A DNA stretch of 12,467 nt from DATJGF01 sp035495315 (GTDB lineage: Bacteria > Verrucomicrobiota > Verrucomicrobiia > Limisphaerales > UBA8199): positions 1-12,467 of the forward strand of contig DATJGF010000251.1 of the NCBI GenBank assembly GCA_035495315.1, given 5' to 3'. A program made the translations under genes and the position numbers. The notes under the pieces were generated by a model. That model worked only from the letters and a program-made list of their open reading frames with translations, had not been told where the DNA came from and ran no database searches. Shown here one piece after another: positions 1 through 6,280 of this stretch (position 1 is the first letter of the stretch; each line of letters opens with the position of its first letter).

Positions 1-657
1 CTGAAAGGACTTTTCGAGTTCTTCCTACGATTGGCGATGTTGTTGGTTCGCATACACCCTTATATACGCAACCCCCCGCCAGATCTTGCCGACCAATAAG
101 AACTTTTGGTCAGTGCCGCACAATCTTAGATCGTGGCGTTAAGCGGTTCCACTCGAACGACCGCGGGTTCTGGTTGTGAAATTCCCCTCTTCCCCTTAAC
201 TTTACTCTGAACCGTTTTGGGGCCTTTGTAAATCAATATCGCTCTTGACTTTAGTCAGAAAAGTCATGCAATTGTTCAACCGCGCCCATCAGGTCGGGCG
301 CTTATCGGGCGCTGTCCGTCCTCGTTCCTGCTTTTCGTCCTCCTCCTCGATCTGAGGCCGCTTTAATTTGACCGGCACCTGCTAAGAACAAGGACACCGT
401 GCAGAAGCTTTACCTTTTCTGCGGCAATTTGTCCCGCTTGTCTTCACTATATGCGCCATCTTGTCGCACCACTCACTCCCTCGGTTTCACCCGCCTTCTC
501 CTCTCGCATTCGCAAGCTTAATCAAGCGGGACACAGCGCCCCCCGGCATCTGACCCCGCAAGACTCGCGACGTCGCTCCCTCTCCTCTTAGAAGGTCCTC
601 TGGAGGAGAGGGTTGGGAGAGGAGGCCTTTTCATGCTGCGGTTCATGTGAAGTCTCC
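1..657. other. gene-free stretch with scattered inverted repeats
   Basis: I see no open frame of useful length on either strand. The stretch is pyrimidine-rich on the plus strand in its second half. Small structures visible are a 5-bp hairpin GCGGT/ACCGC (143-147 with 160-164), a palindrome TGACT-TT-AGTCA (246-257), and an 11-bp inverted repeat TGTCCCGCTTG (430-440) with its complement at 523-533. Any could be an operator or decayed repeat, but none is placed close to a gene start inside the window. It may contain the promoter region of a gene lying left of the window. Confidence 0.6.
578..612. repeat. 10-bp stem inverted repeat, CT/GA-rich
   Basis: CCCTCTCCTC at 578-587 is followed after 15 nt by its exact complement GAGGAGAGGG at 603-612. 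A third GAGAGGAGG copy follows at 617-625. It could fold as a hairpin in RNA. It resembles the CT-rich/GA-rich palindromes dispersed in many soil-bacterial genomes, so a dispersed repeat is more likely than a terminator, as there is no gene just upstream and no T-tract. Confidence 0.6.
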
Positions 658-807
658 ACGTTTTCCAACGCGCATTGTGACCATTAACTGTAGGAGACGA
701 CGTAAGGAGACTCTGATTCTCACGATTTTCGCCAACTACCCTGGATCAGAGTCTCCTTACGTCCTCTCCTACAAGGTTCAGGGGAAGCCGCGACGTTTTC
801 CAACGCG
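658..807. repeat. MITE-like element: 28-bp inverted arms inside 15-bp direct repeats
   Basis: Left arm 690-717 and right arm 745-772 are reverse complements over 28 bp with one mismatch, separated by a 27-nt loop. The arms are flanked by two exact 15-bp direct copies of ACGTTTTCCAACGCG at 658-672 and 793-807, standing 17 and 20 nt outside the arms. Each direct copy also contains a mini-palindrome CGTT-TTCC-AACG. This direct-inverted-inverted-direct layout suggests a non-autonomous dispersed repeat (MITE, or a REP/BIME-like unit) and would form a very stable cruciform or RNA hairpin. No transposase is near. A small frame crossing it (647-907) is probably spurious. Confidence 0.75.
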
Positions 808-870
808 GACCGAACCATCGGACCACCAACCGCATTTACCCGTCCGGGACCTCATGTTACGGATCGCCTT

Positions 871-961
871 CCTGACGCCTCTGACGCCGCACCTGACGTC
901 GGCCTGACGCTTCTAAACCTTCAAGATCACCCGTGAATACCGAGGTCCTGACGGGTTGACG
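871..961. repeat. cluster of CTGACG motifs
   Basis: CTGACG occurs at 872, 881, 893, 904 and 948, with a TTGACG variant at 956. The first four are spaced 9-12 bp. Around 904 and 956 the copies extend to a similar longer unit, CTGACGCTTCTAA against TTGACGTTTCTAA. It looks like a degenerate tandem repeat with a period near 11 bp. No function can be assigned. Confidence 0.45.
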
Positions 962-998
962 TTTCTAAGCACCCCGGAAGAACACACCCGACCGGAAC

Positions 999-1014
999 GC
1001 AGCCTTCAGGCTGC
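999..1014. repeat. perfect hairpin GCAGCC-TTCA-GGCTGC
   Basis: A 6-bp perfect stem with a 4-nt loop. No T-tract follows, and no gene ends just upstream, so a dispersed palindrome is as likely as a terminator. Confidence 0.5.
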
Positions 1015-1106
1015 AGCCTCACATCCGACACATGCATATAGATGAGGACGGGCTTCAGTAGTCTCCAACGTTGTGAACGCTGTCTCAATGGCGCATAAGT
1101 CTCTCA

Positions 1107-1134
1107 CAACTTTCAACCTGTAACTCGCAACCAG
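1107..1134. repeat. four degenerate heptamer repeats (YAACYNG-like)
   Basis: Four consecutive 7-bp units are readable: CAACTTT, CAACCTG, TAACTCG and CAACCAG. They share YAAC at the same phase. The array is short and degenerate. It could be a decayed heptanucleotide microsatellite. Confidence 0.45.
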
Positions 1135-1359
1135 TGCCTCAATCATTTGGTTGCGGCGATCCCCCGCCAAAAATCATCCCGCCTAGTTCCCCGTCAAACT
1201 CCACTTCGCTGGCGGCGACCACAGCCGGCTCATCGCCTGCAAAATCCGTCCGTACCCTGGCGGAAACTTCACCACAATCAGCATGAACCACTGGCTTACA
1301 GGACACCACGAACGGCCTGGGTCGTCCGAAAAAGGGCTGTCGATCACTTTTCTGCCCCT

Positions 1360-1398
1360 GGGGACACGGTTTGTCCAATCGGGGACACGGTTTGTCCA
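1360..1398. repeat. tandem 18-bp palindromic repeat (operator-like)
   Basis: GGGGACACGGTTTGTCCA occurs exactly at 1360-1377 and again at 1381-1398, separated by ATC, giving a 21-bp period (two helical turns). Each copy contains the inverted repeat GGACA-N5-TGTCC. Two identical palindromes on the same DNA face look like a cooperative operator. However, the nearest confident gene on either strand starts about 650 bp away, so a dispersed-repeat origin is also plausible. Confidence 0.65.
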
Positions 1399-1543
1399 CC
1401 CATATAGGGAGAATTGCAACGATGACACTATGAACAATCAACACAAACTCAACAACCTGGTAACGAATCCAGCAATGGTTCCCGCTCGCTCTCGCCCGCC
1501 CTCCACCGTCGCTGGACCAATCCTCCACCCTCTTTCCTCCTTT

Positions 1544-1588
1544 AACCGGTTCGCACCGGTTGGAACCAATTGGAACCGGTTGGAACCC
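1544..1588. repeat. 10-bp tandem array, AACCGGTTGG type
   Basis: Consecutive 10-bp units begin at 1544, 1554, 1564, 1574 and 1584 (the last is partial): AACCGGTTCG, CACCGGTTGG, AACCAATTGG, AACCGGTTGG, AACCC. Most units carry the palindrome AACCGGTT or ACCGGTT. The phase is exact at 10 bp, close to one DNA turn. Confidence 0.75.
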
Positions 1589-1621
1589 AAAGTGCGCTCT
1601 AACCCCCCGTTCACCTCATAG

Positions 1622-1681
1622 CGATTTCTCTAAATTTCAAAATCTCTCACTTAATTTCACCTAATTGCGCCAAATTTCACT
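1622..1681. repeat. 10-bp periodic array, TAATTTCACC type
   Basis: Aligning at 10-bp steps from 1622 gives CGATTTCTCT, AAATTTCAAA, ATCTCTCACT, TAATTTCACC, TAATTGCGCC and AAATTTCACT. AATTTCA recurs exactly every 20 bp (1633, 1653, 1673). This is a degenerate AT-rich array in phase with the helix. Such phasing can bend DNA or stack protein sites on one face, or it may simply be a decayed microsatellite. Confidence 0.6.
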
Positions 1682-1810
1682 TCCTACACTTCAACCTCGA
1701 ACTGAAATTTCCAACTCATCACCAAATAATGACGCATTGTTTGACACCGCTCCTCCAGTTGCAGCGACCACCCAGTCACTCCGCCCACCGGCCTTCATCG
1801 AGCTCATCAA

Positions 1811-1860
1811 CATCAAGCTGCTTCAAGCTGGATCAAACTGAATCAAACCAAATCAAGCCT
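1811..1860. repeat. five 10-bp tandem repeats, NATCAARCTG type
   Basis: Five contiguous decamers: CATCAAGCTG, CTTCAAGCTG, GATCAAACTG, AATCAAACCA, AATCAAGCCT. The core TCAAR is invariant, and the flanks vary only slightly. A partial copy may precede it (CATCAA at 1805-1810). It lies about 200-240 bp upstream of the response-regulator gene. Confidence 0.75.
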
Positions 1861-1880
1861 AAAGCGGAGCGAGTTCCCCC

Positions 1881-1908
1881 TCCATCCTCCATCTTCTATC
1901 ATCCATTC
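1881..1908. repeat. four heptamer repeats, TCCATCC type
   Basis: Units TCCATCC, TCCATCT, TCTATCA and TCCATTC follow each other with a 7-bp phase. It is a strongly pyrimidine-rich strand. This is a second heptamer array in the same gene-free region, with a different consensus from the one near 1107. Confidence 0.55.
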
Positions 1909-1940
1909 TTTGCCACCCGGCGCGCCATCTCTCCGTGCGC

Positions 1941-1970
1941 CCACGTAGACGAGCTGTGGCGACCACGTAG
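1941..1970. promoter_or_regulatory. paired CCACGTAG boxes upstream of the response regulator
   Basis: CCACGTAG occurs at 1941-1948 and 1963-1970, a 22-bp spacing (about two turns). The second box also forms the palindrome GTGG-CGA-CCAC at 1956-1966. It lies 83-112 bp upstream of the receiver gene start at 2053, a normal place for an operator of that operon. No convincing sigma-70 or sigma-54 core promoter was recognised between it and the gene, so the assignment is tentative. Confidence 0.3.
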
Positions 1971-2052
1971 TATTTTCAAGGGACAGCCCTGATTCACTTT
2001 TTCCGGCGGTCATGTTGTGATTGCGACTCAGAAATAAACTAATCGAAGCCGT

Positions 2053-2433
2053 ATGAAGGTAATGATTGTGGATAATAACGCGGAGATGCGCGGACTTATT
2101 CGCACGTTGCTGGCTGAAGTCGCCGATGACTTTGTGGAATGCGCCGACGGCGGTGAGGCGGTGGCCGCATACGAAGTCGAACGACCTGACTGGGCAGTAA
2201 TGGACGTCGCGATGGGGACCATGGATGGTGTGACCGCCACGCGGCTGATCATGTCGAAGTTCCCACAATCACGCATCCTCATTGTGACTCAACATAATCA
2301 TCCGAAGTTGCGCGAAAGCGCCCGTGAAGCGGGCGCGGCTGGGTTCTTGCTTAAAGAAGACCTGCTCCAATTGCCTTCTGCCTTGGGCGGCAAAGGTAAT
2401 TCCAGCGGCAACGAACCGTCGCCACGCAACTGA
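2053..2433 (+). CDS. stand-alone response regulator receiver protein
   Basis: A 126-aa protein that is essentially one CheY-like receiver domain and a short disordered tail (about 112-126), with no DNA-binding output domain. Visible landmarks are the phosphoacceptor Asp51 in VMDVAMGTMDG, the switch Thr79 in LIVTQ, and Lys101 in FLLKED. The N-terminal acidic cluster reads VDNN, so Asp7 is kept but the usual second acidic residue is Asn8, which may alter Mg2+ binding. It probably relays phosphate or binds a partner. The best partner candidate is the sigma-54 activator that starts 29 bp downstream and lacks its own receiver. The ATG has only a weak GAAG upstream. No histidine kinase is in the window, so the input is unknown. 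The receiver fold is clear; the partner is inference. Confidence 0.92.
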   Translation: MKVMIVDNNAEMRGLIRTLLAEVADDFVECADGGEAVAAYEVERPDWAVMDVAMGTMDGVTATRLIMSKFPQSRILIVTQHNHPKLRESAREAGAAGFLLKEDLLQLPSALGGKGNSSGNEPSPRN

Positions 2434-2462
2434 CTGATCAAACTCAACACCGGAGACCGACC

Positions 2463-4661
2463 ATGAACGCGGAAACTTGCCAAACCTCAGAACCAAAGGA
2501 CAACCTCCTTGCCTGGGCGCTAAACCATACCTCCCCGGCCACAGGACCTCGTGCCAACGGGCATTCCAAGAACCTGCAAGTGCCAATCTATCTCTGGGCT
2601 TGTTCACCCGAGGAACGGGCAAAGGCGCTGTTTCGCCGCGCGCAGAACCTCGACCTGCAATTCGAAGGATTGCTGGTTGATATCCTGGCAAGATTCGCGA
2701 ATCTCCCGGTCGAACAAGTCGATCACGAAATCGAAGATGCCCTGAAACGAGTGTGCAATGCGTTGGGACTGCAGTGGGCTCAATTGTGGCGCAACTCCGC
2801 CAATTCCTGCGCTTCCTTCACCTTGACTCATCATTACTTGCAGGACAGCTTCCCGTCCGAGGCCACACCACCGGAAGGTCCATCAAACATATCTCCCGGG
2901 ATGAAGCCGGCGTTGGCCACCCAGACCATGCCGCTGGGCACCGATTCCCAAGCGCTGTTTCCCTGGCTTACAAGTCACGTCAGGCGCGGAAAGAAAATCG
3001 TCGTCTCTCGGATCGATGATTTGCCCGCTGAAGCCGCCCAGGACAAAGCGATGTTGGCCCAGTTCGAGACGCGCTCCGGCATGGTCATTCCGTTTCTGGT
3101 CGAGGGCCAGGTCCTCGGGGCCGTCGCTTTTGGAATGCAGTCCGAACGCTTTTGTCCCGACTGGCTGTTGAAACGCCTGGAGCACGTCGCCACGGTTTTC
3201 GCGCAGGCAACCGCGCGCAAAGTCTCAGATGAGAAATTGCGAGCCAGCGAAGCGCAATTGAGCCTGGCCGCCGATTCTGCCGGCGCCGCCCTCTGGAGTC
3301 TGGAACTCAGCTCCGGACGTTTCCACACGACACCTAAAGCCTACGAACTGCTGGAACTGCCGAACGGTTCGGACCTGACCTTCGAGGGCTTTTTAGCCAT
3401 GGTCCATCCCGAAGATCGTCAGCGGGTTCGCGTCGCAACAGACCAGGCGATTCTCACGCGCGGCGATCTGTCGATCGAATTCCGGGTTGTGCTGTCCGGC
3501 GAGCGCAACTATTGGGTCAGCACCCGCGGCCGGTGCCAATACAGTTCAGCCGGCACGCCGGAACGGCTCATGGGCGCGACGGTCGATATCACCGAACGGA
3601 AGTCTGCACAGGAAGCCCTCGCCAATTCTTACGCCGAAATCCAGCAACTGAAGGACCGCTTGCAAGCCGAAAGCGAGTACCTCAAAACCGAAATCAAGGT
3701 CAGCCATGCTCATGGCCATGTTATCGGCCAGGGCAAAGTCATTAAGCGAGTGCTCCATGACGTCGAGCAAGCAGCCCCGGCTGATTGCCCGGTGTTGATC
3801 AGCGGGGAAACCGGGACTGGCAAAGAGCTCATCGCTCAGGAAATTCACCGGCTCAGCCGGCGCAAAAGCCAGATGATGGTCCTCGTCAATTGCGCGGCGC
3901 TGCCCTCCGCCCTCGTCGAGAGTGAATTGTTCGGCCGCGAGCGCGGTGCTTATACCGGCGCGTTGACCAGCCAGGTCGGACGGTTTGAATTAGCTAACGG
4001 GTCGACCATTTTTCTGGATGAAGTCGGCGAGCTGTCGCTGGAAGTCCAGGCGAAGCTCTTGCGTGTGCTGCAGCAAGGGGAGTATCAGCGGTTAGGCAGC
4101 CCCAAAACCCACAAAGTCGATGTGCGCGTAATGGCCGCCACCAACCGGGATTTGGCCGCCGAAGTGCGCAAAGGGCGCTTCCGCGAGGACCTCTATTACC
4201 GGCTCAACGTTTTCCCGATTGCCATTCCTCCACTGCGAGAGAGAATCGACGACCTTCCGCTCTTAGTCTTTGCCTTCATGGAAGAGTTTGCGACACGCAT
4301 GGGCAAGAAGATCACCAAGCTGCCTCGCAAGGCAATGGAGATACTTCAGCGTCACACCTGGCCGGGAAATATTCGAGAGCTCCGCAACGTGATCGAGCAT
4401 AGTGTCATTTTGAGCTCGGGCGATACCCTTAAGCTGACCATCGCCGGTGACGGGGCAACCCGTGAGGCCCAACCGGTGACACTGGCCGAAGCTGAGCGGG
4501 AGCACATCCTTAGAACCTTGGAAAGCACGAGTTGGCGGATCAAAGGTCCACACGGCGCGGCCAAGATTCTGGATCTCGAACCCAGCACACTCTATTCCCG
4601 CATGCAAAAGCTCGGAATACCGCACCGGCGTCAGAAAGACGAAATGACGTCCCTGAGTTGA
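2463..4661 (+). CDS. sigma-54-dependent transcriptional activator (GAF-PAS-AAA+-Fis)
   Basis: A 732-aa bacterial enhancer-binding protein of the NtrC/FhlA class. An unassigned N-terminus (1-80) precedes a GAF-like sensory domain (about 85-250), a PAS domain ending in the PAC-like GATVDITERK (about 260-380) and a short coiled coil (380-410). The AAA+ domain (about 415-650) has Walker A GETGTGKE (448-455), the sigma-54 contact loop GAYTGA (495-500), Walker B STIFLDE with Asp519/Glu520, ATN sensor I near 559-561, arginines in FREDLYYR, and WPGNIREL (633-640). A Fis-type helix-turn-helix ends the protein (about 681-720, GAAKILDLEPSTLYSRMQKLGI). The GAFTGA Phe is Tyr here, a natural variant. It should use ATP hydrolysis to open sigma-54 promoters, gated by the GAF/PAS input. 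The start has GGAG 8 nt upstream. It is probably co-transcribed with the receiver gene. Confidence 0.97.
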   Translation: MNAETCQTSEPKDNLLAWALNHTSPATGPRANGHSKNLQVPIYLWACSPEERAKALFRRAQNLDLQFEGLLVDILARFANLPVEQVDHEIEDALKRVCNALGLQWAQLWRNSANSCASFTLTHHYLQDSFPSEATPPEGPSNISPGMKPALATQTMPLGTDSQALFPWLTSHVRRGKKIVVSRIDDLPAEAAQDKAMLAQFETRSGMVIPFLVEGQVLGAVAFGMQSERFCPDWLLKRLEHVATVFAQATARKVSDEKLRASEAQLSLAADSAGAALWSLELSSGRFHTTPKAYELLELPNGSDLTFEGFLAMVHPEDRQRVRVATDQAILTRGDLSIEFRVVLSGERNYWVSTRGRCQYSSAGTPERLMGATVDITERKSAQEALANSYAEIQQLKDRLQAESEYLKTEIKVSHAHGHVIGQGKVIKRVLHDVEQAAPADCPVLISGETGTGKELIAQEIHRLSRRKSQMMVLVNCAALPSALVESELFGRERGAYTGALTSQVGRFELANGSTIFLDEVGELSLEVQAKLLRVLQQGEYQRLGSPKTHKVDVRVMAATNRDLAAEVRKGRFREDLYYRLNVFPIAIPPLRERIDDLPLLVFAFMEEFATRMGKKITKLPRKAMEILQRHTWPGNIRELRNVIEHSVILSSGDTLKLTIAGDGATREAQPVTLAEAEREHILRTLESTSWRIKGPHGAAKILDLEPSTLYSRMQKLGIPHRRQKDEMTSLS

Positions 4662-4671
4662 CATACAGACT

Positions 4672-4692
4672 TGGCGCGACCCTATTTCGCCA
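4672..4692. promoter_or_regulatory. candidate upstream activating site 1
   Basis: Inverted repeat TGGCG-N11-CGCCA directly after the activator's stop codon. It contains GCGCGA (4674-4679) followed after 8 nt by CGCC. Its centre is about 90 bp upstream of the putative -24 element at 4772. A similar motif sits at a similar distance from the second sigma-54-like site. Enhancer site for the neighbouring Fis-HTH activator is inference. Confidence 0.3.
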
Positions 4693-4770
4693 GCAACAAT
4701 AATTTTTCTTCGCTCTGTAAGCCTTCCAGCACTAGGAACTTGCGCTTGCCTCAGGCTGTGCTTCGGCGAC

Positions 4771-4786
4771 TGGCATGGTTCCGGCA
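4771..4786 (+). promoter_or_regulatory. candidate sigma-54 promoter
   Basis: TGGCATG-GTTC-CGGCA matches the consensus TGGCAYR-N4-TTGCW in all positions of the -24 box and at the essential GC of the -12 box. The invariant GG (4772-4773) and GC (4784-4785) have the required 10-bp spacing. Transcription would begin near 4797, with a leader of roughly 165 nt before the lipoprotein gene. The site follows a sigma-54 activator gene. A 7-bp inverted repeat, GGTTCCG (4777-4783) with CGGAACC (4807-4813), overlaps the -12 box and could be an operator or hairpin instead. Confidence 0.5.
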
Positions 4787-4963
4787 ATGTTCCTTGTCGC
4801 CCGCGGCGGAACCGCAGGACTGATGCCGACGAGCAGTTACCGTGGGAAAAACTCGAGCCCTTGAATCGGGGTGTTATGAAATCTTCCTGGGCTACAGTCG
4901 AATCCACAGCAGTTTTGGACCGCCACCGATCGTTTGGGCTTTGTTGCAGAACAAAATCAACGG

Positions 4964-6061
4964 GTGAAACGGAAAGCGAACTACTTGAAAAACTGGTTTA
5001 TCATGGGAATTGGCGCGTGCTTGGTGCTTTGTTGCGGTTGCAAGAGCATCGGCCCCTCAACTGTACCTCGAGACCGCTTTGATTATAGCGCATCGATCTC
5101 GGAGTCATGGAAGCGCCAGACCCTTCTGAATATCATAAGGTTGCGTTACCTCGATCCACCCACATTTGTCGATGTGGGACAGATCGTTGCCGGCTACACC
5201 CTTGAGGCTGCGGTTAATGCCGGCGGGACGCTTTCGTCAGCTGCCGCGGTGCAGGGCAATTACCTCAGTGCAGGGGGCGCGGCCAGGTTCACCGATCGTC
5301 CGACGATTACGTACACTCCCTTAACCGGACCGAAGTTCATTCGCTCACTGATGAGTCCCCTTCCGCCCGAGTCTGTTCTCTATACCGTTCAATCCGGTTG
5401 GCCGGCCAATGCCGTCTTTTACTCGGCGGTCGGCGCTATGAATGGATTAAAGAACCAGGAGACCACTATTGATGGCATGACACCACCCGATCCGAAGTTC
5501 CTGCGCGCACTGGAATTATTGCGAAAAATTCAGCTCACCGGAGCAGTTGGTTTAAGGGTCCGGCAGGGCGGCTCGCAGGGCTCCAGCACCATCCTGACGT
5601 TCCAGACAAAGGATATTACAGACGAAACCCTGGCCGACATCAAGGAACTGCGAGGGTTGCTCCGTTTGGATCCGAACGCGACGGAGATTCAGATTGCCTT
5701 TGGAGCCACCGCCAGCAGTGACCGCGAGCTTGCACTGCAAACCCGCTCAATTTTGCACATCATGATGGCAATGGCCGCCCAGGCAGAAGTCCCGCCCGAA
5801 GATTTAGCCCAAGGTCGGGTCTCGCCCGGGTACGAGTCTATCGGCGCCGGGGGAGAAGCCACGCGCCTAATCCGCATTCATAGTTCAAAGAGTAAGCCAA
5901 ATGACACTTACGTACTCGTCCAGTTCCGGGACCATTGGTTCTGGATCGACGATCGAGATTTGAGGAGCAAGCGGGCCTTTTCCTTTATGATGATGCTCTT
6001 CACTCTGGCAGAAACCGGAGATAAAGAAAACCTGCCGGTCATAACTATACCGGCACAATAG
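4964..6061 (+). CDS. conserved hypothetical lipoprotein
   Basis: About 365 aa. The N-terminus has a basic stretch (KRK), a hydrophobic run (FIMGIGACLVL) and CCGC, a lipobox-like site with lipidation at about Cys26. The -3 residue is Cys rather than Leu, so lipidation is likely but not textbook. The mature part begins IGPSTVPRDRFDYSASISESWKRQTLLNIIRLRYLDPPTFVDV, a pattern I associate with a widespread uncharacterised family in Gram-negative bacteria, and it ends in a basic/aromatic region. No enzyme motif is visible. Start choice is uncertain: GTG 4964 gives a good signal peptide, TTG 4985 has GGAAAG upstream, and TTG 4934 is the longest. A putative sigma-54 promoter lies upstream, which would place it under the adjacent activator. 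Cellular role unknown; probably anchored to the inner or outer membrane, facing the periplasm. Confidence 0.85.
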   Translation: MKRKANYLKNWFIMGIGACLVLCCGCKSIGPSTVPRDRFDYSASISESWKRQTLLNIIRLRYLDPPTFVDVGQIVAGYTLEAAVNAGGTLSSAAAVQGNYLSAGGAARFTDRPTITYTPLTGPKFIRSLMSPLPPESVLYTVQSGWPANAVFYSAVGAMNGLKNQETTIDGMTPPDPKFLRALELLRKIQLTGAVGLRVRQGGSQGSSTILTFQTKDITDETLADIKELRGLLRLDPNATEIQIAFGATASSDRELALQTRSILHIMMAMAAQAEVPPEDLAQGRVSPGYESIGAGGEATRLIRIHSSKSKPNDTYVLVQFRDHWFWIDDRDLRSKRAFSFMMMLFTLAETGDKENLPVITIPAQ

Positions 6062-6164
6062 ACAGCTTAGTCTTACCGCTTTGCACATCGACCTTACAAA
6101 CCTCGTTAATAGATCGTCGGTCCGGGACGGGATGCCGACTCCGGGTTCAAATACCGACTTCACG

Positions 6165-6186
6165 AGCGCGATTATAAGCGCGCGCT
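6165..6186. promoter_or_regulatory. candidate upstream activating site 2
   Basis: Inverted repeat AGCGCG-N10-CGCGCT, containing GCGCGA (6166-6171). The centre is about 85 bp upstream of the putative -24 element at 6260. It shares GCGCGA followed 7-8 nt later by CGC with the motif near 4674. It may be a binding site for the Fis-type domain of the sigma-54 activator. A role as a terminator hairpin for the upstream gene is less likely, as there is no T-tract. Confidence 0.3.
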
Positions 6187-6235
6187 TCAGCAGCTTAAGA
6201 TCAGCTAAGCTACTAGTGATTAGTGCCTTGAACAG

Positions 6236-6249
6236 GCGGTATAAACCGC
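6236..6249. repeat. short hairpin GCGGT-ATAA-ACCGC
   Basis: A 5-bp perfect stem with a 4-nt loop, ending 9 nt before the putative sigma-54 -24 box. It could be an operator or a weak intergenic hairpin. There is no T-rich tail. Confidence 0.35.
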
Positions 6250-6258
6250 TGCCAGGGC

Positions 6259-6274
6259 TGGCATATTTTTCGCA
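6259..6274 (+). promoter_or_regulatory. candidate sigma-54 promoter
   Basis: TGGCATA-TTTT-TCGCA matches TGGCAYR-N4-TTGCW with a single mismatch. GG (6260-6261) and GC (6272-6273) are 10 bp apart, as required, and the T-rich spacer is typical. The predicted start of transcription is near 6285, almost on top of the following gene's start codon, so translation would have to be leaderless or start at GTG 6287. This tension lowers confidence that it drives that gene in a standard way. It could instead drive the whole envelope gene run beginning at 6281 or 6683. Confidence 0.5.
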
Positions 6275-6280
6275 TGATCT

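Noticed and set aside
143..164. tRNA-like hairpin with a GTTC-like loop
   Set aside because: No acceptor or anticodon arms can be drawn around it; it is a lone 5-bp stem.
647..907. 86-aa plus-strand frame
   Set aside because: It runs through the direct/inverted repeat element, has a repeat-derived sequence, no ribosome site and no recognisable family.
999..1014. intrinsic terminator
   Set aside because: The hairpin is not preceded by a gene and has no T-tract.
1360..1398. CRISPR array
   Set aside because: Only two copies with a 3-nt separator; no spacers and no cas genes.
1139..1528. 129-aa minus-strand frame and overlapping frames on both strands (1147-1621)
   Set aside because: Several frames stay open together, and the protein repeats DKPCP only because of the tandem palindrome. 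The composition is not gene-like.
1729..1992. 87-aa plus-strand frame
   Set aside because: It is built from the decamer and heptamer repeats (Ser/His/Pro-rich low complexity) and has no start signal.
4658..4688. perfect TTGACA hexamer as a sigma-70 -35 box
   Set aside because: It overlaps the activator stop codon, and no acceptable -10 box occurs at 16-18 bp (nearest TATTTC at 19 bp).
4263..4907. 214-aa minus-strand frame
   Set aside because: Antisense to the conserved AAA+/Fis part of the activator; no domain is recognisable, and the plus-strand reading is certain.
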